Positions 1 through 8,536 of a DNA stretch of 43,023 nucleotides are shown here, in pieces (positions within the stretch are counted from its first letter, which is position 1; each line of letters opens with the position of its first letter). The stretch spans positions 1 through 43,023 of the forward strand of contig JASBVG010000074.1 of NCBI GenBank assembly GCA_030147505.1. Direction: 5' to 3'. This stretch comes from Tardiphaga sp. Lineage in GTDB: Bacteria; Pseudomonadota; Alphaproteobacteria; Rhizobiales; Xanthobacteraceae. A model generated the notes under the pieces. The model had not been told where the DNA came from and did no database searches. It saw nothing but the letters and a program-made list of their open reading frames with translations. A program made the position numbers and the translations under genes.

Positions 1-360
1 GAGGATCCGCAGTTCCGCCAGAAGCTGGCGGCCACAGAGATCGAGCTGAAGGCGCTCGAGCTGACGCAGATGCGCGTCGTCGCCGCCGAAGGCAAGCACG
101 GCAAGGGCAAACCGGATCCGGCCTCGTCGATCCTCAAGATCAAGGGCTCGGAAATCCAGCAGACGCTGACCGAGCTGTTGCTCGAGGTCACCGGCCCGTT
201 CGCGATGCCCTTCATGCCGGAAGGCGATGGCCAGAACGAAGAGGGCGATTGGGCCTCGCCGATCGCGCCGACCTATTTCAACTACCGCAAGGTGTCGATC
301 TATGGCGGCTCCAACGAGATCCAGCGCAACATCATCGCGAAGGCGGTGCTGGGGCTCTAA
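1..360 (+). CDS. pimC: Acyl-CoA dehydrogenase, C-terminal part (pimeloyl-CoA dehydrogenase large subunit-like)
   Basis: Only the last 119 codons are in the window; the frame is open from base 1 and ends in TAA. The readable part is the helical C-terminal domain of a flavin-dependent acyl-CoA dehydrogenase and closes with the family signature IYGGSNEIQRNIIA. Such enzymes oxidise acyl-CoA to enoyl-CoA and pass electrons to ETF. The next gene encodes a smaller acyl-CoA dehydrogenase resembling PimD; in Rhodopseudomonas the pimC-pimD pair acts on dicarboxylic (pimeloyl) CoA thioesters, so the pair is read as a two-subunit enzyme. The signature has Gly-Gly where many family members have Glu-Gly (YEG), so the usual catalytic Glu is not at that place in this chain. 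The family is certain; the pim assignment is inferred from the pairing and general likeness. Confidence 0.75.
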   Translation, partial: EDPQFRQKLAATEIELKALELTQMRVVAAEGKHGKGKPDPASSILKIKGSEIQQTLTELLLEVTGPFAMPFMPEGDGQNEEGDWASPIAPTYFNYRKVSIYGGSNEIQRNIIAKAVLGL

Positions 361-370
361 CGCCGATGCG

Positions 371-463
371 TAGGATGGGTTGAGCGAAGCGACAACCCAT
401 CACCACACGCACGGAAGACGATGGGTTGTCGCCCCGGCGCTATGCGCCTGCGCTCAACCTATC
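371..463. repeat. Nested palindromic repeat between pimC and pimD
   Basis: Two nested inverted repeats can be read. The outer arms are GATGGGTTGAGCG (374-386) and CGCTCAACCTATC (451-463), with one mismatch. The inner arms are GACAACCCATC (391-401) and GATGGGTTGTC (420-430), a perfect match. The whole could form a long cruciform or RNA hairpin. The GATGGGTTGAGCGAAGCGACAACCC style is typical of scattered intergenic palindromes I know from Bradyrhizobium-type genomes. It fills most of the 156-base gap inside the presumed pimCD transcript. Confidence 0.75.
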
Positions 464-516
464 GGACGGCCAACACATTCACCACGCGCGTCACGCGCGA
501 TCCGAGAGAAAAGAAA

Positions 517-1659
517 ATGGATTTTGATCTTTCCGAGGAGCAACGCCTCCTCAAGGACAGCGTCGATGGACTGCTGAAATCGTCCTACGACTTCGAGGCG
601 CGCAAGAAGTATCGCGGCGAGAAGGGCGGCTACAGCAAGGACATCTGGAACAAGTTCGCCGAACAGGGCCTGCTCGGCCTGCCGTTCAGCGAGGAAGATG
701 GTGGCTTCGGCGCCGGTCCCATTGAAACCATGATCGTGATGGAAGCGCTCGGCCGCAATCTGGTGGTCGAGCCCTATCTCGATACGGTGGTGCTTGGCGG
801 TGGCTTCCTGCGCCGCGGTTCGGCGGAGCAGCGCGCCGCGCATCTGCCAGGGATTATCGATGGCTCGAAGACGCTCGCCTTCGCTCAGCTCGAGCGGGAC
901 TCGCGCTACGATCTCGGTGATGTTTCCACCTCGGCGAAGAAGAACGGTGCCGGCTATGTGCTGAGCGGCGAGAAGTTCGTCGTCGGTCATGGCGACACCG
1001 CCGACACGCTCATTGTGACCGCACGCACCGCGGGCGGCCAGCGCGATGCCAAGGGCGTGGGCGTATTCCTGGTTCCGGCCAGCGCCAAAGGCGTGGATAT
1101 CCGCGGCTATGAGACTCAGGACGGCAGCCGCGCCGCGGACATCAAGCTCAACAATGTCGAGGTCGGCGCTGACGCTGTCATCGGCGATGCCGAAAACGGC
1201 CTCTCGATCGTCAATCAAGTCGCCGATGACGCCCGCATCGCGCTTTGCGCCGAAGCGGTCGGTGCGATGGAAGAGGCACTCAAGATCTCCGTCGAATATA
1301 TCAAGGAGCGCAAGCAGTTCGGCGTCGCCATCGGCTCGTTCCAAGCGCTACAGCACCGTGCGGCCGACATGTTTACCGCGCTGGAGACCGCGCGCAGCAT
1401 GTCGTTCCTGGCCTCGATGGCGTCGAGCTTCACTGATCTCGACGAACGCGCCAAGACGGTCGCTGCTGCCAAGGTGCAGATCGGTCGTTCCGCGCGCTTC
1501 GTCGGTCAGGGCGGCGTGCAGCTGCATGGCGGCGTCGGCGTCACCATGGAGTACAAGATCGGTCACTACTTCAAGCGGCTGACCATGATCGAGCAGCAGT
1601 TCGGCGATGCCGATTTCCACCTCCGCCGCGTCGCCGCGGCCGGTGGCATCACCGAGTAA
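517..1659 (+). CDS. pimD: Acyl-CoA dehydrogenase, pimeloyl-CoA dehydrogenase small subunit-like
   Basis: The product is 380 residues, the full length of the acyl-CoA dehydrogenase family, starting MDFDLSEEQRLLKDSVDGLL. The N-terminal helical domain is followed by the central beta domain around residues 120-235 and the C-terminal helical domain with ALCAEAVGAMEEAL, YIKERKQFG and QLHGGVGVT. The frame is open upstream to 421, but that stretch lies in the palindromic repeat and is unlike the family; ATG 517 has a purine-rich GAGAGAAAAG just before it and begins the conserved sequence. The C-terminus carries MIEQQFGD where the large subunit has YGGSNEIQ, so the two chains differ at the active-site loop, as in heteromeric acyl-CoA dehydrogenases. 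Expected role: oxidation of a dicarboxylyl- or medium-chain acyl-CoA together with the upstream subunit. The substrate is inferred. Confidence 0.8.
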   Translation: MDFDLSEEQRLLKDSVDGLLKSSYDFEARKKYRGEKGGYSKDIWNKFAEQGLLGLPFSEEDGGFGAGPIETMIVMEALGRNLVVEPYLDTVVLGGGFLRRGSAEQRAAHLPGIIDGSKTLAFAQLERDSRYDLGDVSTSAKKNGAGYVLSGEKFVVGHGDTADTLIVTARTAGGQRDAKGVGVFLVPASAKGVDIRGYETQDGSRAADIKLNNVEVGADAVIGDAENGLSIVNQVADDARIALCAEAVGAMEEALKISVEYIKERKQFGVAIGSFQALQHRAADMFTALETARSMSFLASMASSFTDLDERAKTVAAAKVQIGRSARFVGQGGVQLHGGVGVTMEYKIGHYFKRLTMIEQQFGDADFHLRRVAAAGGITE

Positions 1660-1672
1660 GCCCTTCGCTCTC

Positions 1673-1701
1673 AAAATGCCCGGCCTCGTGCCGGGCATTT
1701 T
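1673..1701. terminator. Bidirectional rho-independent terminator after pimD and trmL
   Basis: A perfect 12-base-pair stem, AAAATGCCCGGC and GCCGGGCATTTT, encloses a CTCGT loop. The A and T runs at the base of the stem give a T-tract on either strand. It lies between two convergent genes, so it can serve both. Confidence 0.85.
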
Positions 1702-1716
1702 CGTTTGGGGCTAAGC

Positions 1717-2166
1717 CTATCCGCGCGTCTGCCGTAGGGCTTCACCCAGCGCCATCGCCACCGTCATCGCCAGATTGATCGAGCGCAGGCTCTCGCGCAT
1801 CGGGATCACGACACGGCTATCGGCAGCCGCAGCGACATCTTCGGGCACACCCGCGCTTTCGCGACCGAACAGCAGGATTTCGTCATCGGCATAGCGATGC
1901 GTCAGATAGGGCTCGGCCCCTTTGGTGGTGAACAGCGCGAGCTTGTAGCCAGCTTCCCGCCGCCATTCCTCAAAATGCTGCCAGGAGATGTGGCGAACGA
2001 TCGAGACCTGATCGAGATAATCCATCCCCGCGCGGCGGAAGTGACGGTCCGAGATCGGAAAGCCCGCTGGTTCGATGATATGCGCCTCGACATCGAGGCA
2101 GGCGCATAGGCGCAGGATGGTGCCGGTATTTTGCGGGATATCGGGCTGATAAAGGGCAATGCGCAT
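1717..2166 (-). CDS. trmL: tRNA (cytidine(34)-2'-O)-methyltransferase
   Basis: A 149-residue SPOUT-class methyltransferase. TrmL methylates the ribose of the wobble base (C34 or cmnm5U34) of tRNA-Leu isoacceptors using S-adenosylmethionine. Family motifs visible are the N-terminal MRIALYQPDIPQNTGTILRL, FGRESAGVP in the middle, and the C-terminal knot sequence IPM...SINLAMTVAMALGE, which forms the AdoMet-binding trefoil knot. The length is typical of the family (about 150-160). The frame is open to a TTG at 2187, but ATG 2166 begins the conserved MRIALYQP and is preferred. It converges on pimD across a strong terminator, and no terminator separates it from the receptor gene upstream of it. Confidence 0.92.
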   Translation of the reverse strand: MRIALYQPDIPQNTGTILRLCACLDVEAHIIEPAGFPISDRHFRRAGMDYLDQVSIVRHISWQHFEEWRREAGYKLALFTTKGAEPYLTHRYADDEILLFGRESAGVPEDVAAAADSRVVIPMRESLRSINLAMTVAMALGEALRQTRG

Positions 2167-2246
2167 GCCATGCCGATAGCGCGCCAAAGCGGAAACGACA
2201 AGCGTGCAGGCGCGTGCGCCTGCTCGCTCAATGTTGAGTCAGACGT

Positions 2247-4511
2247 TCAGAAATTGAACGTCGTTGACAGTAGATAGGTCCGTGGGGCGCCAACCGTGAG
2301 CACGCCGCTATAGGCCGAAGCCCAGTAACTCGCATTGGCGACGTTTTCCACGTTGGCACGGACGATGATCGGCTTGCCGTTCCAGGGCGAGAGGAACGTG
2401 TAGCGCGCGCCGAGATCGATGCGGGTCCAGCTCGGCAGGATCTGCGTATTTCCCGCATCGAGATACTGTTCGCCAGTGTGGATGACGCGGCCGGTCAGCG
2501 TGAAGCCGGGGACGAATGGCGTGTCCCATTCAAGGCCGAGATTGACGTTCACCTGCGCGACGCCGAGCGCCCACTTGCCGTCATTGAGGCCGCCCTGCGT
2601 TCGGGTTTGCCGACCGTCGAGCAGAGTCACGCCACCTAGCAGGCGAAGATCGGGAGCCAGCTCACCGAACACGTTCATTTCGAGACCGCGATTGCGCTGT
2701 TCGCCGCTCAGCTCTTGCCGCGGCAACGGCAGGCCGGGGATGGTGATGAGACTTGGCTGTGTGATCTGGAACAGGCTGAAGGTCGCGATCATGCGGCCAT
2801 AATCGATCTTGGCGCCGACCTCGGTCTGCTTCGACTGGTAAGGCGGAAAGATCTGCCCGATATTGCCGAAGCCCGGGCCGACTGTCGCGCCAGGCTGCAA
2901 GCCTTCGATGTGATTGGCGTAGAGCGACAACCGGTCGAATGGCTTGATTACCAGCGCATAGCCTGGGCTCCACACCGAGGCCTCATAGGCGGCCGTTGCG
3001 CCGGTCGTGTAGTTGATCGAGTTTTGCCCCACCGTCTGGCGGCGCGCACCGATGGTGAATTGCACGCGTTTGTCGAGGATCGACATGGTATCTGCAACAC
3101 CAACACTCGACAGTTCCGACGTCACGAGATTGCGATAGAGCGGTGTACCGGTGCTCTGCACCGGGACGAAGCGGGGATTGTAGATGTTCGAGGCAACGTC
3201 AGTGCCGACTGAAAAGTCGTTGTAGTTGGGCACGTTCGTATAGGAGTAGTTCACGCTCAGCGCATGATTGAGCGGTCCGGTATCGACATTGGCGCGGATG
3301 CCGGTTTCGGCTGACGTTGTCTCGAAGCGGGAAAAGCCGATCAATGGCCGCGAGCCATAGTCGCCTGCCGTATTGACGATGGTCGGTGCCACCGAGATGA
3401 AGTCCAGCGTGCTTTCGCGATAACCGATGGCACCGTAAACAGTGGCCCAATCGGTGATATCCACTTCGACGCGGCCGGCGACGAACGTATCGCGCGGGCG
3501 CCAATGTGCCCATGGCACCACGAAATTGGTTCCGGCGTCCGGCGCGCGCGGCACCGGCAGTCCTGCATCGACCGACAGGAAGCGCATCGCCGGTGACAGA
3601 TTCTGGGCTTGATAGCCGGCATCGACCGAAACACGTGCGCGCTCACCGCGATAATCGAGGCCAAGCACGGCATTGCCGAATTCCTCGCTCTGCCGGTCGA
3701 AGACGGTGTCGCCATTGCGGTAGCTGCCGTTGAAGCGGATGCCCCATTCCTTTTGCTCGCCGTAGCGGCGGGCGATATCGACAAGCGTGCCGAACTGCGA
3801 CTTCGACGCATAGGTCGCCGTCAATTGCGTGATGTCGTAGTCCGGCGCCTTCTTGGTGACGAGATTGATGCTGCCGCCAGCGGCGCCTCCGGGCGGCATA
3901 CCGCTCAATAGCGCGCTCGGGCCCTTCAGCACCTCCACGCGATCGACGAAATTCGCCGCCACCGAATAATAGGGGGCGATGCCGTAAAGGCCATTCAGCA
4001 AAGTCTGGCCGACACCGTAATAGAAGCCGCGGATGTAGTAGGCGTCCTGACCGCCGCCGGAGGTCGTCACGACACGCACCGATGGATCGTTCGCCATCAC
4101 ATCGGCGACGGTGCGGGCCTGCTGATTGGCGATCAGTTCGGACGTGTAGCTGGTCTGGTTGAACGGGGTGTCCATGACGCCACGATTGCCGAGCAGGCCA
4201 AGCTGCGAACCGCTGCCGACCTGGCCACCGGCGAAGGCAGCCGGCGGCGCGCCAACGGTACCGGTCGAGGGAGTGACATAGCGCACGGGGGCGGTCCGCT
4301 GCAGCGGAGCGCGCGCCCGGCGCGTGATGGTGCTGTGGGTAGTTGCGGCACGGCGCACCTGAGTTGAGCGCGCCTGGCGCTGCTTCGGCGCATCGACCGT
4401 GACGGCGGGAAGGGTGGACTGCGCGATAGCGATGTCTGCGCCGGTGAATGAGAGTGCGATCAGGCTCACCGAGCCGAGCGCGCAGACGCGCGCCATTCCA
4501 AGATTCAGCAT
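2247..4511 (-). CDS. TonB-dependent siderophore receptor
   Basis: A 754-residue outer-membrane receptor that imports ferric siderophores using TonB energy. Residues 1-31 look like a signal peptide (hydrophobic core, cleavage likely after AIA-Q), followed at once by a TonB-box-like TLPAVTVDAP and a low-complexity Arg/Thr linker. The plug domain runs from about 115 to 230, with SYTSELIANQQARTVADVMA, the RGF motif, and VEVLKGPSALLSGMPPGG. The rest is a 22-strand-type barrel ending in the aromatic TTFNF expected of an outer-membrane protein. ATG 4511 is chosen; TAGGA lies directly before it and ATG 4496 is possible. The stop codon sits in an inverted repeat (2242-2262). The neighbours are a PepSY protein and a second receptor, and an ICE-like motif lies 80-96 bases upstream. 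The siderophore cannot be told from sequence. Confidence 0.92.
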   Translation of the reverse strand: MLNLGMARVCALGSVSLIALSFTGADIAIAQSTLPAVTVDAPKQRQARSTQVRRAATTHSTITRRARAPLQRTAPVRYVTPSTGTVGAPPAAFAGGQVGSGSQLGLLGNRGVMDTPFNQTSYTSELIANQQARTVADVMANDPSVRVVTTSGGGQDAYYIRGFYYGVGQTLLNGLYGIAPYYSVAANFVDRVEVLKGPSALLSGMPPGGAAGGSINLVTKKAPDYDITQLTATYASKSQFGTLVDIARRYGEQKEWGIRFNGSYRNGDTVFDRQSEEFGNAVLGLDYRGERARVSVDAGYQAQNLSPAMRFLSVDAGLPVPRAPDAGTNFVVPWAHWRPRDTFVAGRVEVDITDWATVYGAIGYRESTLDFISVAPTIVNTAGDYGSRPLIGFSRFETTSAETGIRANVDTGPLNHALSVNYSYTNVPNYNDFSVGTDVASNIYNPRFVPVQSTGTPLYRNLVTSELSSVGVADTMSILDKRVQFTIGARRQTVGQNSINYTTGATAAYEASVWSPGYALVIKPFDRLSLYANHIEGLQPGATVGPGFGNIGQIFPPYQSKQTEVGAKIDYGRMIATFSLFQITQPSLITIPGLPLPRQELSGEQRNRGLEMNVFGELAPDLRLLGGVTLLDGRQTRTQGGLNDGKWALGVAQVNVNLGLEWDTPFVPGFTLTGRVIHTGEQYLDAGNTQILPSWTRIDLGARYTFLSPWNGKPIIVRANVENVANASYWASAYSGVLTVGAPRTYLLSTTFNF

Positions 4512-4591
4512 TTCCTAGATATCCCCCAGCTCAACAATAGTTATGTGTGAGGTGATATCGAAGCGCAGACAGCAACGCATGCCATCGCCGC

Positions 4592-4607
4592 TTAGAATTG
4601 GTGCAGA
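4592..4607 (-). promoter_or_regulatory. ICE/Irr-like motif upstream of first siderophore receptor
   Basis: The plus-strand sequence TTAGAATTGGTGCAGA lies 80-96 bases upstream of the receptor start. It resembles TTAGAATAGCTGCAGA (8537-8552), placed about equally far upstream of the second receptor: 13 of 16 bases agree. One half matches the TTTAGAA arm of the Iron Control Element recognised by Irr in Bradyrhizobium as I remember it; the other arm is degenerate. The assignment is by position and likeness only. Confidence 0.4.
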
Positions 4608-4751
4608 GTTAGCTTGTGGCTTTTGATTGTTTCCATTCAGGCGCGTTTACTGCGTCCTGTGATGATGCTGAAAGTGTCTGCGGCCAATCGTTGTTGCGTG
4701 AGGTGATAACGACAAGAAGTCATCGCGCGAAATCTTTGCGGTGTCCGACAC

Positions 4752-6041
4752 TCACTCCGCAGGGGCGAGTCGTGTATTCGCGCGTGAGTTGGTCGTCTCG
4801 CGGACGCGCAATCGCGCGCGTCTCTTCTTCCACCAGATCACCACGCCGGTGACGGAGAGTGCCGCCACTACGAGACCCATCAGCGAGATCAGGATGCGAC
4901 CGGGCAGGCCCAGAATTCTTCCCGAATGCATAGGGAACTGCATCTGCACGAAGATGTCGGCGGCGGTGCCGACCCAAGGCAGCTTCTGGCCGAGCGGGCG
5001 ACCATCTTCGCTGTCGTAGTAAAGCTGCGCGGGGCCGACGCCCGCAGCGCCGTGGTCGTCGCCGGGATGGAAGAAACCGACCTGATAGATGCCGTGTGCC
5101 GGACCGTAGAACAAGGAACCGACCGGTGTGTCCCAACCGCGTGCCTTTCCGTCGGCCTGCGCGCGCTCATAGATCTGCGCCCAGGTCATCTTCGGTTCGA
5201 TAGGATGGTCGAGGTGACGATATTCGCGCTGCTCGTAAGGGGTGGGCGTGTAGTTCGAGACAGTCTTCATCAGCGGCGAGAACACCTCGAAATAGAGATT
5301 CAGCGAGAACGCCGTGAAGGCGATGATGAAGAGCAGGCCCCACGTCCACAGGCTGAAGGCGCGGTGGATATCGAAGTTGATGCGATAGGCGCTGCCCGAG
5401 GTCTTGATCATCCAGGCCGGCTTCCAGCGCGCCCAGAAGCCCCTGCCGAGTTCACGCGCGACCGATGGAGCACGGCCGGCCTTGGCTCGCTTGCGCGAGG
5501 GAAGCGTCAGATAGAAGCCGACGAAGCAGTCGATGGTCCAGATGATGGCGATGACGCCGAGGATGCGCATGCCCCAGCGATCGCTGCCCCAGAATTCCGG
5601 GATGTGCATCGTGTAGTGCAGCTTATAGAGGAACGAGACAAAGTTCTCGCGAGTGACCGGCCACACTGCGCCCCAGTAACGCTTGCCGAGTTCCTCGCCG
5701 GTGTTGGGGTCGAGGAAGACCTGATTATAGTCGATGGTGTAACGCTTCTGTGTCGCAGGATCGATGCGCGGCAGCACGAAGAAGGACAGCGACTCGTTCT
5801 TCTCCGGCGTCATGTTCATGTGGATGACGCGCGCACGCGGATCGCGCTGCTCGATCAGGTTGGCGAGTTCGATCGACGGCTTGGCGGGGCCCTGAGTGGT
5901 GACATCCTTCAGCTTGCTGTTGAGCAAATCGTCAAGTTCGTGGTCCCACGAGATAATCGCGCCAGTAACGCCGGAGAAGAACAGGAAGGCGGCGGTGAGC
6001 AGCCCGGCCCAGCGATGCAGGCGCCCGAAGATCGATCTCAT
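4752..6041 (-). CDS. PepSY-associated transmembrane protein, iron-uptake reductase type
   Basis: A 429-residue inner-membrane protein of the PepSY_TM family (COG3182). These proteins often lie beside siderophore receptors and are thought to reduce ferric siderophores or act in their transport. A first membrane segment (RLHRWAGLLTAAFLFFSGVTG, near residues 8-30) is followed by a large periplasmic PepSY region, then segments around 155-180 (MRILGVIAIIWTIDCFVGFYL), 225-245 and 380-405, with an Arg-rich cytoplasmic tail. The frame is open to a TTG at 6059, but ATG 6041 follows GAGAGGGCGGA, a good ribosome site, and starts at the conserved sequence. A palindromic ICE-like box lies about 97 bases upstream. 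It sits between two TonB receptors on the same strand, arguing for a role in handling the same iron chelates. Confidence 0.85.
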   Translation of the reverse strand: MRSIFGRLHRWAGLLTAAFLFFSGVTGAIISWDHELDDLLNSKLKDVTTQGPAKPSIELANLIEQRDPRARVIHMNMTPEKNESLSFFVLPRIDPATQKRYTIDYNQVFLDPNTGEELGKRYWGAVWPVTRENFVSFLYKLHYTMHIPEFWGSDRWGMRILGVIAIIWTIDCFVGFYLTLPSRKRAKAGRAPSVARELGRGFWARWKPAWMIKTSGSAYRINFDIHRAFSLWTWGLLFIIAFTAFSLNLYFEVFSPLMKTVSNYTPTPYEQREYRHLDHPIEPKMTWAQIYERAQADGKARGWDTPVGSLFYGPAHGIYQVGFFHPGDDHGAAGVGPAQLYYDSEDGRPLGQKLPWVGTAADIFVQMQFPMHSGRILGLPGRILISLMGLVVAALSVTGVVIWWKKRRARLRVRETTNSRANTRLAPAE

Positions 6042-6129
6042 GGCGTTCCGCCCTCTCAATTTAGACGCGATCTGACTAGCAAAAACGTATGCCGCCGGTC
6101 GAGGGACCGGCGGTGGCGGAATGTCGCGA

Positions 6130-6146
6130 TTTAGGAGTTTTCTAAA
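6130..6146. promoter_or_regulatory. Palindromic Irr-box (ICE)-like operator upstream of PepSY gene
   Basis: TTTAGGAGTTTTCTAAA is a 17-base palindrome with one mismatch (arms TTTAGGA and TTCTAAA). It is close to the Iron Control Element pattern TTTAGAA-N3-TTCTAAA, as I recall it for Irr-controlled genes of rhizobia. It lies in the 108-base gap between the second receptor, whose stop codon begins 3 bases away, and the PepSY gene, 89-105 bases before the PepSY start. Iron-responsive control of that gene is inferred. Confidence 0.55.
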
Positions 6147-6149
6147 CTG

Positions 6150-8438
6150 TCACCAGCGATAGGTCAGCTTGGCGATCGCCTTGCGACCCTCTGCATAGAA
6201 ACAGCTCGTATAGCCATAGCAGGCTGCGACGTAGCGGGTGTCGGCGAGATTGGTCACGTTCAGAGCCATGCGCCAGTTGTCTTTTGTGTAGGCGACCAGC
6301 GCGTCGATGGCCGTCGACGCCGGAACCTGGAAGGTGTTGGCGTCGTCGCCGAAGGTCGAGCCCACATAGCGGATGCCGCCGCCAACCTGAATGCCGGCCA
6401 GCGGGCCGCCCTGGAACGTGTAGTCGCTCCACAGCGAGAAGCGATTGAGCGGAACCGTGGCCGGTGCATTGCCGATATTCACCGGATCCTTGGTGACAGT
6501 GGCGTGGATGTAAGAATAGGCGCCGCGGATGTTGAAGCCTTCGGCGAGCGTGGCGGTGCCTTCGAGCTCTATACCGCGCGAATTGATCTCACCGGTCTGG
6601 ACCGCAGCAAATGTTGGCGGCGGGAAAGTAACGACATTGGCGCGGGTGAGGTCGAACGCTGCCAGCGTGATCAGTGCATTGATGCCGACCGGCTGATACT
6701 TGATGCCGACTTCATATTGCTTTCCCGTCTCAGGCTTCAGCAGATTGCCCAGCCCGTCGGTATTGAGCACGGGCAGGAACGATTCCGAATAGCTGAAATA
6801 GGGCGCGACGCCACTGTCGAAATTATACATGACCGCAGCGCGGCCAGTGAAAGCGGAGGCATTCGTCGAGGCTTTTGTATTGAACAGCGAGGCATCCACA
6901 TCGGTGGTGACGAAATCCTGTCGTCCACCTAGCTGGAACGACAGATTGCCGAGCTTGATCTGGTCTTGCGCATAGATGCCGACCTGCGATTGTTTTACGC
7001 CGGTGTCGTCGGCAGGTCCCGTATTGACCCAGGCATTGGTATAAACCGGGTTGAAGATGTCGATCTTGCCGGTGCTATAGCCGTTGGCCCGGTCGCGGAA
7101 TGTGGTGTTGCGATAGTCGATGCCGAACAGCGCCGTATGGCTGAGGATGCCGGTGGTGAATTTGCCCTGCAGCTGGTTATCGACGGCGAAGGAGTTGATG
7201 GTCGAATCGCCAGCGCTGCCGCCGCGACCCATGAGGCCTGCGGCCTCGTCGGCGGCCGTCGCATAGCCGGTGCCGTAAAAGCTGGCCTGCTGGTTATACA
7301 TGTATGAGTAGCGCAGATTCTGCCTGAAGGTCAGCGCATCATTGATGTTGTGCGAGAACAGATAACCGACCGAGGCTTGTTCGGTGTCGAACTGGTTCAT
7401 GCCGGGCTCGCCACCAAAGCGGTTCACCGGAATGGTGCGGCCGTTATTGGCCCACACCGTGCCCGATGGCGGGAAGAATTGCAGGCCCCAGCCTGCCTTG
7501 TCCTTCTGATAGTTCGACAGGAAGGTGATCGAGGTGTCTTCGTTCGGCTTGAACGTCACGGCCGGGGCGATGAAGACGCGGTTGTTCTTCGAAAAATCCA
7601 CCTGCGTATCGCTGTCGCGGATCACGCCGGTGAGGCGATACAGCACCGTGCCTTCCTTGTTGGCGGGGCCGCCAAAATCGAACTCCCCCTGATAGCGGTT
7701 GAAACTGCCGCCGGAGATCGAGACCTCGCCAAACTGGCGCGCCGTCGGTAGTTTGCTCACATAGTTGAGCAGACCGCCGGTGCCGCTGCCGCCATACATC
7801 GTGGAAGAGGGGCCCTTCAACACTTCGAGCCGCTCGGCGCCGTAAGGCTCGAGCCCGAGGAAATGCACATACTGGCTGCTCGGCAGCCGCAGGCCGTCGA
7901 GATAGAGGCCGGGCATGGTCATGTCGAAGCCACGGATCTGCAAGCCGCCGAAGCGCGTATCCGAACCGCCATTGACGTCGCCGCTGACGCCCGCACTGTA
8001 GCGCAGAGCCTCGCCGATGGAGCCTGCGCCCTGGTTGGTGACCTGATCACGTGTGACAATGGAAATCGACTGCGGCGTTTCGATCAACGGCGTATTGGTC
8101 TTCGTGCCGGTGCCGCTGCGGGTGGCGACGAAGCCGACCACAGGGCCGCCCGCCCGCTCGCCGGCATTCGGATTGGCCGCAGCGACAGGCGTGGCCTGGG
8201 GCGTTCGCGCGCTGCGATTGGCGCGGGCGGCGCGGCTGGCCGAGGAGCGCTGCGCCGGCCGCGATGCAGCAGGGCGTGCTCGCTGCTGCGGCGATTCCAC
8301 GGTCACAGCGGGGAGCGTCGTTTGCGCTTGGGCGGGATCGGCGGGCACGGACAAAGCGAGGGCGCTGGTGGCACAAAGGCAGAATATGCGGATGGCTGGG
8401 AGATGCGCGACAGCGCGCGAATAATGTGCAGTCGTCAT
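6150..8438 (-). CDS. TonB-dependent siderophore receptor, FhuA/FoxA-like
   Basis: A 762-residue outer-membrane receptor of the TIGR01783 siderophore type. A signal peptide ends near PAQAQ (residues 35-39) and is followed by a TonB-box-like TTLPAVTVESP. A long Arg/Ala-rich linker leads to the plug with ETPQSISIVTRDQV, IRGFDM and LEVLKGPSSTMYGGSGTGG. The barrel ends YGYTSCFYAEGR...KLTYRW; the paired cysteines (CYGYTSC) before the last strands are common in ferrichrome/ferrioxamine receptors, so a hydroxamate chelate is a fair guess. The frame continues 70 codons upstream to 8648, but that stretch has no signal-peptide character and crosses a hairpin; ATG 8438 starts a proper signal peptide. Upstream lie a structured leader (8461-8501) and an ICE-like motif (8537-8552). 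Confidence 0.92.
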   Translation of the reverse strand: MTTAHYSRAVAHLPAIRIFCLCATSALALSVPADPAQAQTTLPAVTVESPQQRARPAASRPAQRSSASRAARANRSARTPQATPVAAANPNAGERAGGPVVGFVATRSGTGTKTNTPLIETPQSISIVTRDQVTNQGAGSIGEALRYSAGVSGDVNGGSDTRFGGLQIRGFDMTMPGLYLDGLRLPSSQYVHFLGLEPYGAERLEVLKGPSSTMYGGSGTGGLLNYVSKLPTARQFGEVSISGGSFNRYQGEFDFGGPANKEGTVLYRLTGVIRDSDTQVDFSKNNRVFIAPAVTFKPNEDTSITFLSNYQKDKAGWGLQFFPPSGTVWANNGRTIPVNRFGGEPGMNQFDTEQASVGYLFSHNINDALTFRQNLRYSYMYNQQASFYGTGYATAADEAAGLMGRGGSAGDSTINSFAVDNQLQGKFTTGILSHTALFGIDYRNTTFRDRANGYSTGKIDIFNPVYTNAWVNTGPADDTGVKQSQVGIYAQDQIKLGNLSFQLGGRQDFVTTDVDASLFNTKASTNASAFTGRAAVMYNFDSGVAPYFSYSESFLPVLNTDGLGNLLKPETGKQYEVGIKYQPVGINALITLAAFDLTRANVVTFPPPTFAAVQTGEINSRGIELEGTATLAEGFNIRGAYSYIHATVTKDPVNIGNAPATVPLNRFSLWSDYTFQGGPLAGIQVGGGIRYVGSTFGDDANTFQVPASTAIDALVAYTKDNWRMALNVTNLADTRYVAACYGYTSCFYAEGRKAIAKLTYRW

Positions 8439-8460
8439 GGCCAAGATGCCCCCGGAATTG

Positions 8461-8501
8461 GAGCCGGCTTCTGCCGGTATGATTTTGGTGTCATCCGGCT
8501 C
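8461..8501 (-). promoter_or_regulatory. Structured leader hairpin of siderophore receptor mRNA
   Basis: In the receptor-sense strand, arms GAGCCGG (8501-8495) and CCGGCTC (8467-8461) can pair around a small ATGA/TCAT hairpin. A competing CCGG-CAGAAG-CCGG hairpin (8476-8464) uses the same 3' arm. The structure ends 22 bases before the start codon. It could be a regulatory leader or merely a palindromic intergenic repeat; it matches no riboswitch consensus I know. Confidence 0.35.
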
Positions 8502-8536
8502 TAACGAAGGCGTCGCGCGAGTACAGGCTTTGGCCG

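Noticed and set aside
4926..6134. Plus-strand open frame of 402 codons opposite the PepSY gene
   Set aside because: Composition is typical of antisense GC-rich shadow (Arg/Asp/Val-rich), and the opposite strand encodes a clear membrane protein.
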